Positions 15,616-23,413 of a DNA stretch of 39,540 bases are shown here, piece after piece. The stretch lies in the NCBI GenBank assembly GCA_964538675.1, contig CAZIGM010000013.1, positions 1-39,540 of the forward strand, read 5' to 3'. Position 1 is the first letter of the stretch. Every line of letters begins with the position of its first letter. Position numbers and translations under genes: made by a program. The stretch comes from CAZIGM01 sp964538675 (GTDB taxonomy: Bacteria > Bacillota > Bacilli > Tepidibacillales > Tepidibacillaceae). Below the pieces are notes generated by a model, which did no database searches, was not told the DNA's origin, and saw nothing but the letters and a program-made list of their open reading frames with translations.

Positions 15616-15830
15616 TTAATTCCCTCCTTTTTGCTAATTTCTTTCATCATTATTTTTCCCCTGTAAAGCCTTGATTCAACAGTTTTTTTTGCAACATTTA
15701 ATTTTATTGCGATTTCTTTATAGGATAAATTCTCGAAATAATATAATGTAATAACAGATTTATAGGCTTCAGGGAGTTTAGCAATAATTCTTTGAATATT
15801 TCTTTCATCATCTTTTTTTCAACACCAATG
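15612..15830 (-). CDS. ECF RNA polymerase sigma factor, C-terminal part (region 4), cut by an assembly gap
   Basis: Reading the minus strand from the N-run gives IQRIIAKLPEAYKSVITLYY, then FENLSYKEIAIKLNVAKKTV and ESRLYRGKIMMKE, ending in TGA at 15612-15614. This is sigma region 4.2 with its helix-turn-helix, which contacts the -35 element. It belongs with the N-terminal part at 15916-16230. In this frame a TGA appears next to a run of seven As close to the gap. The sequence beside the gap is homopolymer-rich, so sequencing error is a better explanation than a real stop. Confidence 0.85.
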
Positions 15831-15840
15831 NNNNNNNNNN
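15831..15840. other. Assembly gap (10 Ns)
   Basis: Ten Ns interrupt the sigma factor gene. The flanking bases (15841-15915) are dominated by T runs and look unreliable, so the true gap length and the local reading frame are unknown. Confidence 0.98.
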
Positions 15841-15915
15841 TTTAATAATTATTTTTTTGATAATTTTTTTCTTCTTTTTTTTTTTATTTTTAAATTTCCA
15901 AAAAAAGCATACCGT

Positions 15916-16230
15916 TTATTTTTTTTGCATAAATTGCTCATTAAATTCATTTGTTGTAGGTAAACTTTTGTTTTTCTTTTTCCAATCTAATCCTTTGTTT
16001 ATGGTTATTCTATATAACCATGTTGAGAAGTTAGAATCAAAGTTAAATGTGGATAGGGATTTGTATGCTTGCAAAAAAATCTCTTGAGCAATATCTTCAG
16101 CGTCAAATTGATTATTTGTAAATCTTAAAGAGATAGAAAAAACCTTGTGTTGATAACGATTTATAAGTTCACGATACATCTGATTATTACCAGACAAAAT
16201 ATATTTTATTAATTGTTCATCTGTATACAT
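15916..16230 (-). CDS. ECF RNA polymerase sigma factor, N-terminal part (region 2)
   Basis: This 104-residue frame begins MYTDEQLIKYILSGNNQMYR and contains region 2 of an ECF sigma factor: DAEDIAQEIFLQAYKSLSTF (2.1-2.2) and FSTWLYRITINKGLDWKKK (2.3-2.4, which melts and reads the -10). It stops at TAA after a run of As, just before the T/A-rich stretch and the N gap, so the intact gene very probably runs on to 15612 (about 200 residues). The start is preceded by GGAGGGG. The promoter was not identified; a CGTCTA on the minus strand at 16261-16266 resembles an ECF -10 but lacks a good AAC-type -35. Confidence 0.88.
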   Translation of the reverse strand: MYTDEQLIKYILSGNNQMYRELINRYQHKVFSISLRFTNNQFDAEDIAQEIFLQAYKSLSTFNFDSNFSTWLYRITINKGLDWKKKNKSLPTTNEFNEQFMQKK

Positions 16231-16323
16231 AATCCCCTCCTTTCCGTCTTCTCAATATATTAGACGAGAGAAATAAAAAAAACACTGCAAATTATTTTAA
16301 ATAATTTTAACTGCTTTTTGTAT

Positions 16324-16353
16324 TTGTGATTTTAGTGGTAGAAATAGTATAAT
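16324..16353 (+). promoter_or_regulatory. SigA-type promoter for secA
   Basis: TTGTGA (16324-16329), an 18-base spacer and TATAAT (16348-16353), about 105 bases upstream of secA and divergent from the sigma-factor operon. Confidence 0.6.
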
Positions 16354-16460
16354 GTATATCAATATAGTAATATACTAATTAATCTATATCATATGAGAAT
16401 TGTGTTAAAATAAAGTATACTTCTTAGAAGAATGCATGTGATTTGAGAGGAGAGTTATCT

Positions 16461-18962
16461 ATGATTGGCGTAATAAAAAAAGTAATAGGTGATACTAATG
16501 ATAGAGAATTAAAAAAATTAAGTAAATATGTTGACCAAATAAATAAATATGAAGATAAAATAAAGATATTATCTGATAGTGAATTAAAGGGTAAAACTGA
16601 TGAGTTTAAAGAAAAATATAAGAATGGTAAAAGCTTAGATGATATACTCCCTGAAGCTTTTGCTGTAGTTAGAGAAGCATCAATGAGAGTTCTTGGCATG
16701 AGACATTTTGATGTTCAGTTAATAGGTGGAGTTGTACTTCATGAAGGTAGAATTTCTGAGATGAAGACAGGTGAGGGTAAAACCCTTGTAGCTACCCTTC
16801 CAGCCTATTTAAATGCTTTAACTGGGAAGGGAGTTCATATTGTAACTGTTAATGAATACCTAGCATCTCGTGATAGAGATCAGATGGGTCAAATTTTTGA
16901 GTTTTTAGGTTTAACAGTTGGTCTTAATGTAAATGGTCTTTCAGCAAATGAAAAACAAGAGGCGTATAAGGCTGACATTACTTATGGTACAAACAATGAA
17001 TTTGGTTTTGATTACTTAAGGGATAATATGGTACTATACTCTGAACAAATTGTACAGCCTCCTTTAAATTATGCAATTATAGATGAGGTAGATAGTATAT
17101 TAATTGATGAAGCAAGAACACCGTTAATTATTACTGGAAAAGCAGCAAAACCGACTAATCTTTATATTTCGGCATCTCAATTAGTTAAAAAATTAAAAGA
17201 AGAAACAGATTATATTTTTGATGAAAAAGAGAGTTCTGTAACTTTGACAGAATTAGGTGTTGAAAAGGCTGAAAAGGCTTTTGGAATTGAAAATATATTT
17301 GATACTACTCATATAATTATTAACCATCACATAAATCAAGCATTAAAAGCTTATGTTATGATGAAACGTGATCGAGATTATGTAGTTCAAGATGGTGAAA
17401 TAATTATTGTAGATAATTTTACAGGTAGATTAATGCATGGTCGTAGATATAGTGATGGATTACATCAAAGTATTGAAGCAAAAGAAGGATTGAATGTACA
17501 AAATGAAAGTATGACATTAGCTACGATCACTCTACAAAACTTTTTTAGAATGTATCAAAAGCTTGCTGGTATGACGGGAACTGCAAAGACTGAAGAAGAA
17601 GAATTTAGGAAGATATATAACTTGGACGTAGTTGTAATTCCTACAAACATGCCAATGATTCGAGAAGATTTGCCTGATGTTGTTTATAAGAGTGAAGCAA
17701 TTAAGTATAATTCGGTTATTAATGAGATTGAAAAAAGATATATGGAAAAACAGCCAGTATTAGTTGGTACCGTTTCTATAGAGAAATCAGAACTTTTGTC
17801 AGAATTACTAAAAAGAAAAAATATACCACACAATGTCTTAAATGCTAAATATCACGCTCAAGAAGCTGAAATCGTTGCAAAAGCAGGTCAATCAGGAATG
17901 GTAACAATTGCGACTAATATGGCTGGTCGTGGAACTGATATAGTATTAGGAAAAGATATTGCAAAAGTTGGTGGCCTTCACATTATTGCAACTGAACGTC
18001 ATGAAAGTAGGCGTATAGATAATCAATTACGTGGTCGTTCTGGTCGTCAAGGTGACCCTGGTTCTACACAATTTTTTCTATCATTACAAGATGATTTAAT
18101 GAGAAAATTTGGTGGAGATCATGTTTTATCAATGATGGATAGGTTGGGTATGGAAGAAAGTCAGCCAATAGAAAGTAAAATGGTTTCTCGAGCTATCGAG
18201 CAAGCACAAAAAAGAGTAGAAGGAAACAATTTTGATATTAGACGTATAGTATTACAATATGATGATGTTATGAACAAACATCGTGGAGTTATCTATAGTC
18301 AAAGGCACGAAGTTTTAGATAGTGAAAACTTACGTGATGACATAGTTAATATGATAATGAATTTTATAGAAAGTATTGTATATCTACATTGTCCTGAAGA
18401 ATTGATTCCAGAAGAGTGGGATCTTAAAGCTATAATTGAACATGCAAATAGAACCTTTTTAACCTCTGGTACAATTACAGAAAAAGATATATGGGGTAGA
18501 GAACCAGAGGAGATTGTAGAGATTTTCCGTGAGGTAGTTGAGAAACAATATAGTAAACGTGAAGAAGAACTTGGCGATAGAATGAAAGAATTTGAAAAAG
18601 TAATTCTATTAAGGTCAGTTGATAGTAAATGGATGGATCATATTGATGCAATGGATCAATTAAGACAAGGAATTCATTTGCGTGCTTATGGGCAATCAAA
18701 TCCTCTTCAAGAGTATCAAAAGGAAGGTTATGAAATGTTCCAAGGAATGATACAAGCTATTGAAGAAGAGGTTGCTACCTATATAATGAAAGCGCAAGTA
18801 CAAAACAATTTACAAAGGGAAGCAGTTGCTGTTGGTCAGGCAGTAAATTCTAAGGAGGGGAATAGTAAAAAAACACAGGTTAAGACCGAAGAGAAAATTG
18901 GAAGAAATGAGCCTTGTCCATGCGGCAGTGGCAAGAAATATAAGAATTGTTGTGGTAGATAG
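16461..18962 (+). CDS. secA: Preprotein translocase ATPase SecA
   Basis: An 833-residue motor that pushes unfolded secretory proteins through SecYEG. Walker A is MKTGEGKT (101-108) and the Walker B/DEAD equivalent is IIDEVDSILIDEARTPLIIT. The helicase-like second domain has GTVSIEKSE, ATNMAGRGTDI and QLRGRSGRQGDPG. The C-terminal zinc tail GRNEPCPCGSGKKYKNCCGR binds SecB or ribosomes. ATG 16461 follows GAGAGGAGAG; the frame is open from TTG 16443. It is followed by prfB, as in B. subtilis and most Bacillota. Length is normal. Confidence 0.98.
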   Translation: MIGVIKKVIGDTNDRELKKLSKYVDQINKYEDKIKILSDSELKGKTDEFKEKYKNGKSLDDILPEAFAVVREASMRVLGMRHFDVQLIGGVVLHEGRISEMKTGEGKTLVATLPAYLNALTGKGVHIVTVNEYLASRDRDQMGQIFEFLGLTVGLNVNGLSANEKQEAYKADITYGTNNEFGFDYLRDNMVLYSEQIVQPPLNYAIIDEVDSILIDEARTPLIITGKAAKPTNLYISASQLVKKLKEETDYIFDEKESSVTLTELGVEKAEKAFGIENIFDTTHIIINHHINQALKAYVMMKRDRDYVVQDGEIIIVDNFTGRLMHGRRYSDGLHQSIEAKEGLNVQNESMTLATITLQNFFRMYQKLAGMTGTAKTEEEEFRKIYNLDVVVIPTNMPMIREDLPDVVYKSEAIKYNSVINEIEKRYMEKQPVLVGTVSIEKSELLSELLKRKNIPHNVLNAKYHAQEAEIVAKAGQSGMVTIATNMAGRGTDIVLGKDIAKVGGLHIIATERHESRRIDNQLRGRSGRQGDPGSTQFFLSLQDDLMRKFGGDHVLSMMDRLGMEESQPIESKMVSRAIEQAQKRVEGNNFDIRRIVLQYDDVMNKHRGVIYSQRHEVLDSENLRDDIVNMIMNFIESIVYLHCPEELIPEEWDLKAIIEHANRTFLTSGTITEKDIWGREPEEIVEIFREVVEKQYSKREEELGDRMKEFEKVILLRSVDSKWMDHIDAMDQLRQGIHLRAYGQSNPLQEYQKEGYEMFQGMIQAIEEEVATYIMKAQVQNNLQREAVAVGQAVNSKEGNSKKTQVKTEEKIGRNEPCPCGSGKKYKNCCGR

Positions 18963-18964
18963 AA

Positions 18965-19007
18965 TTCAGGTGGAATTTAAACTCCATCTGAATAAAGTTC
19001 GGCTTTA
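18965..19007. repeat. Palindromic repeat unit between secA and prfB
   Basis: The first hairpin is TTCAGGTGGA (18965-18974) with TCCATCTGAA (18983-18992), one G-U pair and an 8-base loop. It is followed at once by a second small hairpin, TAAAG (18993-18997) with CTTTA (19003-19007), loop TTCGG. Related units lie at 10032-10059 (first half), 22819-22850 (first half) and 12733-12744 (second half only). It ends just before the prfB ribosome binding site AAGGAG. Confidence 0.7.
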
Positions 19008-19024
19008 AGGAGTGGGGTTGTTAG

Positions 19025-20135
19025 ATGATTGCTGATAGTGAGATTAAATACGAATTAGAAAAATTGAATAATAGATTCATTGAGATTAGGGGGTCACTTT
19101 GACTTAGATAATAAAAAGGTTCGAATAAATGAACTTGAAGAAACTATGACTGCACCTGATTTTTGGAATGACCAAAACTCGGCTCAGAAGGTTATTACAG
19201 AGATAAAGTATATTAAAGAACAAATTGAAATAACGGAACAATTAGCTAAGCAATATGAAGATTTAATTATAATGTTTGAATTAGCAATTGAAGAGAGCGA
19301 TGAGTCTTATTTAAAGGAAATAGAAAAAGGTATTAAGGATTTTCGTAAAAAATTATTAGATTTTGAATTACAATTATTATTAAGTGAACCTTATGATAAG
19401 AATAATGCTATTTTAGAGATACATCCAGGTGCAGGAGGCACAGAATCTCAAGATTGGGCTGCTATGTTATTACGTATGTATACTAGATGGTCAGAGGAAC
19501 ACGGATATAAAGTTGAGATATTAGATTATCTTGATGGTGATGAAGCTGGATTAAAAAGTGTAACACTATTAATAAAAGGTAATAATGCTTTTGGTTATTT
19601 GAAAGCAGAAAAGGGAGTGCATCGCCTAGTTAGAATATCACCATTTGATGCATCGGGACGTAGACATACGTCGTTTAGTTCAGTTAATGTTATGCCTGAA
19701 TTAGACGATGATATAGATATTGACATAAAAACTGAAGATTTAAAAATAGATACCTACCGTTCTAGTGGAGCGGGTGGACAGCATGTTAATACAACAGATT
19801 CTGCAGTCCGAATTACACATTTGCCTACAAATACAGTAGTTACATGTCAAACAGAACGTTCGCAGATTAAAAATCGTGAACGGGCTATGAAAATATTAAA
19901 GGCAAGATTATATGAATTACAGATTGAGGAACAAGAAAAGCAGGTAGCAGCGCTACGTGGTGAACAAAAAGAGATTGGATGGGGAAGTCAAATCCGATCT
20001 TATGTCTTTCATCCTTATTCAATGGTAAAAGATCATCGGACAAATACAGAAGTTGGGAATGTCAATTCTGTTATGGATGGTAATTTAGATTTATTTATTG
20101 ATGCATACTTGCGCAGTAAAATTTCTAAAGAATAG
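19025..20135 (+). CDS. prfB: Peptide chain release factor 2, with programmed +1 frameshift
   Basis: The gene starts at ATG 19025 (AAGGAG upstream). It reads 25 codons to CTT (19097-19099), meets an in-frame TGA (19100-19102) and continues in the +1 frame at GAC (19101). The site has the classic elements: internal Shine-Dalgarno AGGGGG (19088-19093), slippery CTT and TGA followed by C. Low RF2 causes slow termination at this TGA, frameshifting and more RF2. The 369-residue product has the SPF anticodon-mimic (205-207) for UGA/UAA and the GGQ peptide-release motif (250-252). ORF callers that ignore the shift will report only the second part. Confidence 0.97.
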
Positions 20136-20177
20136 AACTTTGATTGTTAATTGAATATATATTTTAAAGAGGTAAAA

Positions 20178-21035
20178 ATGAAAAAAAAATTGACTCGGCG
20201 TACTGTGGAAAAAATAATAAAAGAGTATATGCTTCTAATAATCGGGTCATTAATAATAGCTTTATCATTTAATTTATTTTTAAACCCGAATGGAATTGCT
20301 TCTGGAGGAGTAAGTGGTCTAAGTACGGTAATGGAGTATCAATTTGGCATAGAGGCTGCCTATACACAGTGGGCTTTAAATATTCCCATATTTATAGCTG
20401 GATTAATAATTCTTGGTAAACGTTTTGGCTTAAAAACAGCTGTAGGTTCTATTATATTACCCTTATTTGTTTATCTTACACGTGATTTAGAACCATTAAC
20501 CAACCAATTATTATTAGCAACAATATATGGTGGAGTAGGCATTGGACTTGGTTTGGGTTTAGTTTTTCGAGGTAAAAGCTCGACAGGTGGAACCGATTTG
20601 GCTTCTCAGATAATACATAAATATACGGGTTTAAGTTTAGGCTTATCAGTGTTAATAATGGACGGCTTTGTAGTTTTTACAGCTGGGATAGTTTTTGGGC
20701 TGGAAAAAGCAATGTTCGCTTTAATCTCATTATTTATTGTAAGTAAAACAATAGATTTAGTACAATTAGGGTTAAGTTATTCAAAAATAGCTTATATTAT
20801 ATCTAATGAACAAGAAGAAATTGGGTTAAAGATTTTAAACGATTTAGATAGAGGGGCTACTATTTTAAATGCAACAGGTGGATATACTGGGGAACCAAGA
20901 CGTATATTAATGGTAGTTTTTCCACAAAGAGATATTACTAGATTAAAGGAAACCGTTAAATCAATTGATCCTAATGCTTTTATAATAGTTACAAATACTT
21001 ATGAGGTTTTAGGAGAAGGGTTTAAGAAAGATTAA
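20178..21035 (+). CDS. YitT family integral membrane protein
   Basis: A 285-residue protein with five to six membrane segments in the first 190 residues (including MLLIIGSLIIALSFNLFLNP and GVGIGLGLGLVFRGKSSTGG). A cytoplasmic DUF2179 domain occupies the C-terminus (SKIAYIISNEQEEIGLKILN, TGGYTGEPRRILMVVFPQRD, VKSIDPNAFIIVTNTYEVLG). This is the YitT architecture; the transported substrate or role is not established. ATG 20178 follows AAAGAGGT; the frame is open from 20151. It lies between prfB and the transketolase genes with short gaps, so it is probably cotranscribed with them. Confidence 0.92.
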   Translation: MKKKLTRRTVEKIIKEYMLLIIGSLIIALSFNLFLNPNGIASGGVSGLSTVMEYQFGIEAAYTQWALNIPIFIAGLIILGKRFGLKTAVGSIILPLFVYLTRDLEPLTNQLLLATIYGGVGIGLGLGLVFRGKSSTGGTDLASQIIHKYTGLSLGLSVLIMDGFVVFTAGIVFGLEKAMFALISLFIVSKTIDLVQLGLSYSKIAYIISNEQEEIGLKILNDLDRGATILNATGGYTGEPRRILMVVFPQRDITRLKETVKSIDPNAFIIVTNTYEVLGEGFKKD

Positions 21036-21065
21036 AGATAATAATTACTACTTGGAGGAAAGAAT

Positions 21066-21935
21066 ATGGCTATAGATCAACAAACGCTTAATATGCTTGA
21101 GAACAAAGCAAGAAAAATACGTCAACACATAGTTGAGATGGTAACAGAAGCAAGCTCTGGACATCCTGGAGGCTCTTTATCTGCTGCAGATATTTTGACT
21201 GTTCTATATTTTAATGAAATGAATATAGATCCTAAGAAAATGCAGGACACTAATCGCGACCGGTTTATTCTAAGTAAGGGGCATGCAAGCCCTGTCCTTT
21301 ATGGAGCTTTAGCTGAAAAGGGATTCTTCCCAGTGGAGGAATTAAAAACATTTCGAAAAATTAATTCACGACTACAAGGTCATCCAAGTAAGAAATCCCT
21401 TCCAGGTGTTGAGATGAGCACAGGTTCTTTAGGTCAAGGTTTATCAGCTTCTACAGGAATAGCCTTAGCTGGGAAAATGGATAATAAAAACTACAGAGTT
21501 TATACACTATTGGGTGATGGAGAGATTCAAGAGGGCATGATTTGGGAAGCGGCAATGTCTGCTGCTCACTATAAGTTAGATAATCTAACTGCATTTTTAG
21601 ATTATAATCATTTACAAATTGATGGTTCTATTGAGAATGTTATGAATCCTAATCCAGTTGATGATAAATTTAGAGCATTTGGTTGGAATGTAATAGTAAT
21701 AGATGGTCATAACATGAGAGAAATTGATCAGGCAATACAGCAAGCAAAAGAAATTAAAGGTAAGCCTACAATTATCATTGCAAATACAATTAAAGGTAAA
21801 GGTGTTTCCTTTATGGAAAATAAAGCTGAGTGGCATGGTACCGCACCAAATTCCGAACAATTAGAACAAGCATTAAAAGAGTTGAATGGAGGGGAAAAAT
21901 ATGACAAGTATGGCAACACGAGATGCGTACGGTAA
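21066..21935 (+). CDS. Transketolase, N-terminal subunit
   Basis: A 289-residue thiamine-diphosphate-binding subunit. HIVEMVTEASSGHPGGSLSA, then DRFILSKGHASPVLYGALAE and YTLLGDGEIQEGMIWEAAMS give the substrate-facing His residues and the GDG...N type metal/ThDP site. Transketolase transfers two-carbon units in the non-oxidative pentose phosphate pathway. Here the enzyme is split, as in many anaerobic Bacillota and archaea, while Bacillus has one chain. ATG 21066 follows TTGGAGGAAAG. The 3' end overlaps the C-terminal subunit gene by 35 bases. Confidence 0.95.
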   Translation: MAIDQQTLNMLENKARKIRQHIVEMVTEASSGHPGGSLSAADILTVLYFNEMNIDPKKMQDTNRDRFILSKGHASPVLYGALAEKGFFPVEELKTFRKINSRLQGHPSKKSLPGVEMSTGSLGQGLSASTGIALAGKMDNKNYRVYTLLGDGEIQEGMIWEAAMSAAHYKLDNLTAFLDYNHLQIDGSIENVMNPNPVDDKFRAFGWNVIVIDGHNMREIDQAIQQAKEIKGKPTIIIANTIKGKGVSFMENKAEWHGTAPNSEQLEQALKELNGGEKYDKYGNTRCVR

Positions 21936-22848
21936 AGCATTGGTTGAGGTTGGTAAGAGTAATCCCAATGTTGTTGTTTTGGATGCTGATTTATCTAAAT
22001 CTACAAAAACAGCAGATTTTTTAAAGGTTTTCCCTGAACGTTTTTTTGATATGGGTATTGCTGAAGCAAATATGATTGGAACAGCAGCGGGTTTAGCTAC
22101 TGCAGGGAAGATACCGTTTGTAAGTACATTCGCTCTTTTTGGTTCATTGCGTGTAGGTGATCAAATAAGAAATTCTTTATGTTATCCGAACTTAAATGTT
22201 AAAATTGCTGTAACTCATTCAGGATTAACATTAGGAGAAGATGGAGCATCACATCAAGCAATTGAGGATATTGCTATGTTGAGGGCTATTCCTAATATGA
22301 CTGTTATTGTACCTGCTGATGGAGAAGAGACAAAACAGGTTATAAAGGCAGTGACTGAATATTATGGTCCAGTATATATACGGTTAGGTCGTCCAAAAGT
22401 ACCTTTAGTGTTTACAGAAGATTATAAATTTGAAATTGGTAAAGGTGTTACGGTAAGAGATGGTTCAGATGTTACAGTTATTGCAATCGGAGTTATGTTA
22501 AGTCCAGCACTTGAAGCTGCTAAGCAATTAGAACAAGAAGGGATTTCAGTCAGAGTTATTAATATGTCAACGATTAAGCCAATTGATAAAGAAATCATTA
22601 TTAAAGCAGCAAAAGAGACAAAAGGAATTGTGACAGCCGAAGAACACAATATATTAGGTGGATTAGGTAGTGCGGTGGCAGAAGTAGTATCTGAGTCAAT
22701 GCCAACTATTGTTAAACGTGTTGGAGTTGAGGATACCTTTGGTGAATCAGGAAAACCAGACGAGTTATTAGAGAAATACGGTTTAACAAAAGAGAATATT
22801 ATTAATAAAGCGAGACTAATTCATATGGAATCTTTTAACTCCATATGA
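21901..22848 (+). CDS. Transketolase, C-terminal subunit
   Basis: A 315-residue partner of the preceding gene, carrying the pyrimidine-binding and C-terminal domains. MTSMATRDAYGKALVEVGKS is followed by FDMGIAEANMIGTAAGLATA, where the Glu activates thiamine diphosphate, then THSGLTLGEDGASHQAIEDI and GIVTAEEHNILGGLGSAVAE. ATG 21901 follows GGAGGGG; ATG 21886, in the same frame, overlaps that site and is less likely. The last codons (IHMESFNSI) lie inside a palindrome related to the repeats at 10032 and 18965, so that sequence may have been inserted at or captured by the gene end. Confidence 0.95.
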   Translation: MTSMATRDAYGKALVEVGKSNPNVVVLDADLSKSTKTADFLKVFPERFFDMGIAEANMIGTAAGLATAGKIPFVSTFALFGSLRVGDQIRNSLCYPNLNVKIAVTHSGLTLGEDGASHQAIEDIAMLRAIPNMTVIVPADGEETKQVIKAVTEYYGPVYIRLGRPKVPLVFTEDYKFEIGKGVTVRDGSDVTVIAIGVMLSPALEAAKQLEQEGISVRVINMSTIKPIDKEIIIKAAKETKGIVTAEEHNILGGLGSAVAEVVSESMPTIVKRVGVEDTFGESGKPDELLEKYGLTKENIINKARLIHMESFNSI

Positions 22849-22850
22849 AT
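22819..22850. repeat. Palindrome overlapping the 3' end of the transketolase C-subunit gene
   Basis: ATTCATATGGA (22819-22829) pairs perfectly with TCCATATGAAT (22840-22850) around a 10-base loop that contains TTTTAAC. It includes the TGA stop (22846-22848). Layout and outer bases resemble the palindromes at 18965 and 10032. Confidence 0.6.
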
Positions 22851-22881
22851 ATAGCGAGACTTATTTCGAGGATTGACACAA

Positions 22882-22909
22882 CTCTCTTTTATTGTGTTGA
22901 AAAAGGGAG
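22882..22909. other. Stem-loop in the gap before the arginine T-box
   Basis: CTCTCTTTT (22882-22890) pairs with AAAAGGGAG (22901-22909) with one G-U pair. No T-run follows. It may weakly terminate or stabilise the transketolase transcript. Otherwise the 22851-22963 stretch shows nothing I recognise. Confidence 0.35.
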
Positions 22910-22963
22910 TAATGTGGAAACCGAAGGGGAAAGTTAAGGAAATAATATAGAAGAAAATTTATC

Positions 22964-22991
22964 TTGACATTTTAGTGGGATGAAGTATAAT
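22964..22991 (+). promoter_or_regulatory. SigA-type promoter for the T-box leader
   Basis: TTGACA (22964-22969), a 16-base spacer and TATAAT (22986-22991). The -35 and -10 are both consensus. It drives the T-box leader that starts a few bases on. Confidence 0.85.
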
Positions 22992-23019
22992 TATATATCA
23001 ATTAATATTTTATTTAAAT

Positions 23020-23288
23020 CAATGATGGAACTAGTAAGATTACATAGTTAGCATTTAGAGAGAGGAACATTGGTGAAAGTGCCTCCAGCTTGTATTCTGA
23101 ACCCATTCCTGAGAGTCTGTGATGAACAGAACGTATATCTGCGTTAATAGATTAGAGTGAACATGTATCTAAGCATGTGTATATTTAAACACAGTTTAGA
23201 AATATATATGCTATTTATATATCTGTACATGTTTAATAAAGGTGGTACCACGGAGACTTTCGTCCTTTTCAGAGAAGTCTCTTTTTTT
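23020..23288 (+). ncRNA. T-box riboswitch (arginine type) upstream of argC
   Basis: The leader has the T-box motif AGGTGGTACCACGG (23240-23253), whose TGGT (23243-23246) can pair with the ACCA end of an uncharged tRNA. Stem I shows AGAGAG and GGTGAAAGTGCC (23057-23082). The terminator is GAGACTT (23253-23259) with AAGTCTC (23275-23281) followed by seven Ts. A lower stem AGATTAC with GTA-T-ATCT places the specifier loop just before 23133. Within it, AGA (23128-23130) is followed by A, as T-boxes require, and is an arginine codon. This fits the downstream argCJBD-carAB-argF genes. Uncharged tRNA-Arg would stabilise the antiterminator and switch the operon on. Confidence 0.92.
23253..23288 (+). 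terminator. T-box terminator hairpin
   Basis: GAGACTT (23253-23259) and AAGTCTC (23275-23281), followed by TTTTTTT. It competes with the antiterminator formed around the T-box motif. Confidence 0.88.
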
Positions 23289-23311
23289 ATTTTCTTTTTT
23301 TAAAAAATGTG

Positions 23312-23340
23312 TTGATAAAATGGTTAGGACTATGTATAAT
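23312..23340 (+). promoter_or_regulatory. Second SigA-type promoter, downstream of the T-box, with an ARG-box-like palindrome
   Basis: TTGATA (23312-23317), a 17-base spacer and TATAAT (23335-23340). The -10 is embedded in the imperfect 18-base palindrome TATGTATAATTATACGTA (23331-23348), which resembles the ArgR/AhrC operator pattern wnTGAATwwwwATTCAnw with three mismatches. Transcripts from here would bypass the T-box. Confidence 0.6.
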
Positions 23341-23413
23341 TATACGTATTATTTCATAAATATAAGAAATACTAACTAACCCTTTTACAATAATGCGAAG
23401 GTGAGACGAATTT

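Noticed and set aside
15857..16087. Plus-strand frame opposite the sigma factor
   Set aside because: It starts in a poly-T stretch next to the assembly gap and mirrors the coding strand of the sigma gene.
16261..16290. ECF-type autoregulatory promoter for the sigma operon
   Set aside because: CGTCTA on the minus strand looks like an ECF -10, but at 16-17 bases upstream there is no AAC-type -35.
19080..20135. prfB starting at the TTG near 19080
   Set aside because: It would drop the first 25 codons and ignore a textbook frameshift site; the upstream start has a good ribosome binding site.
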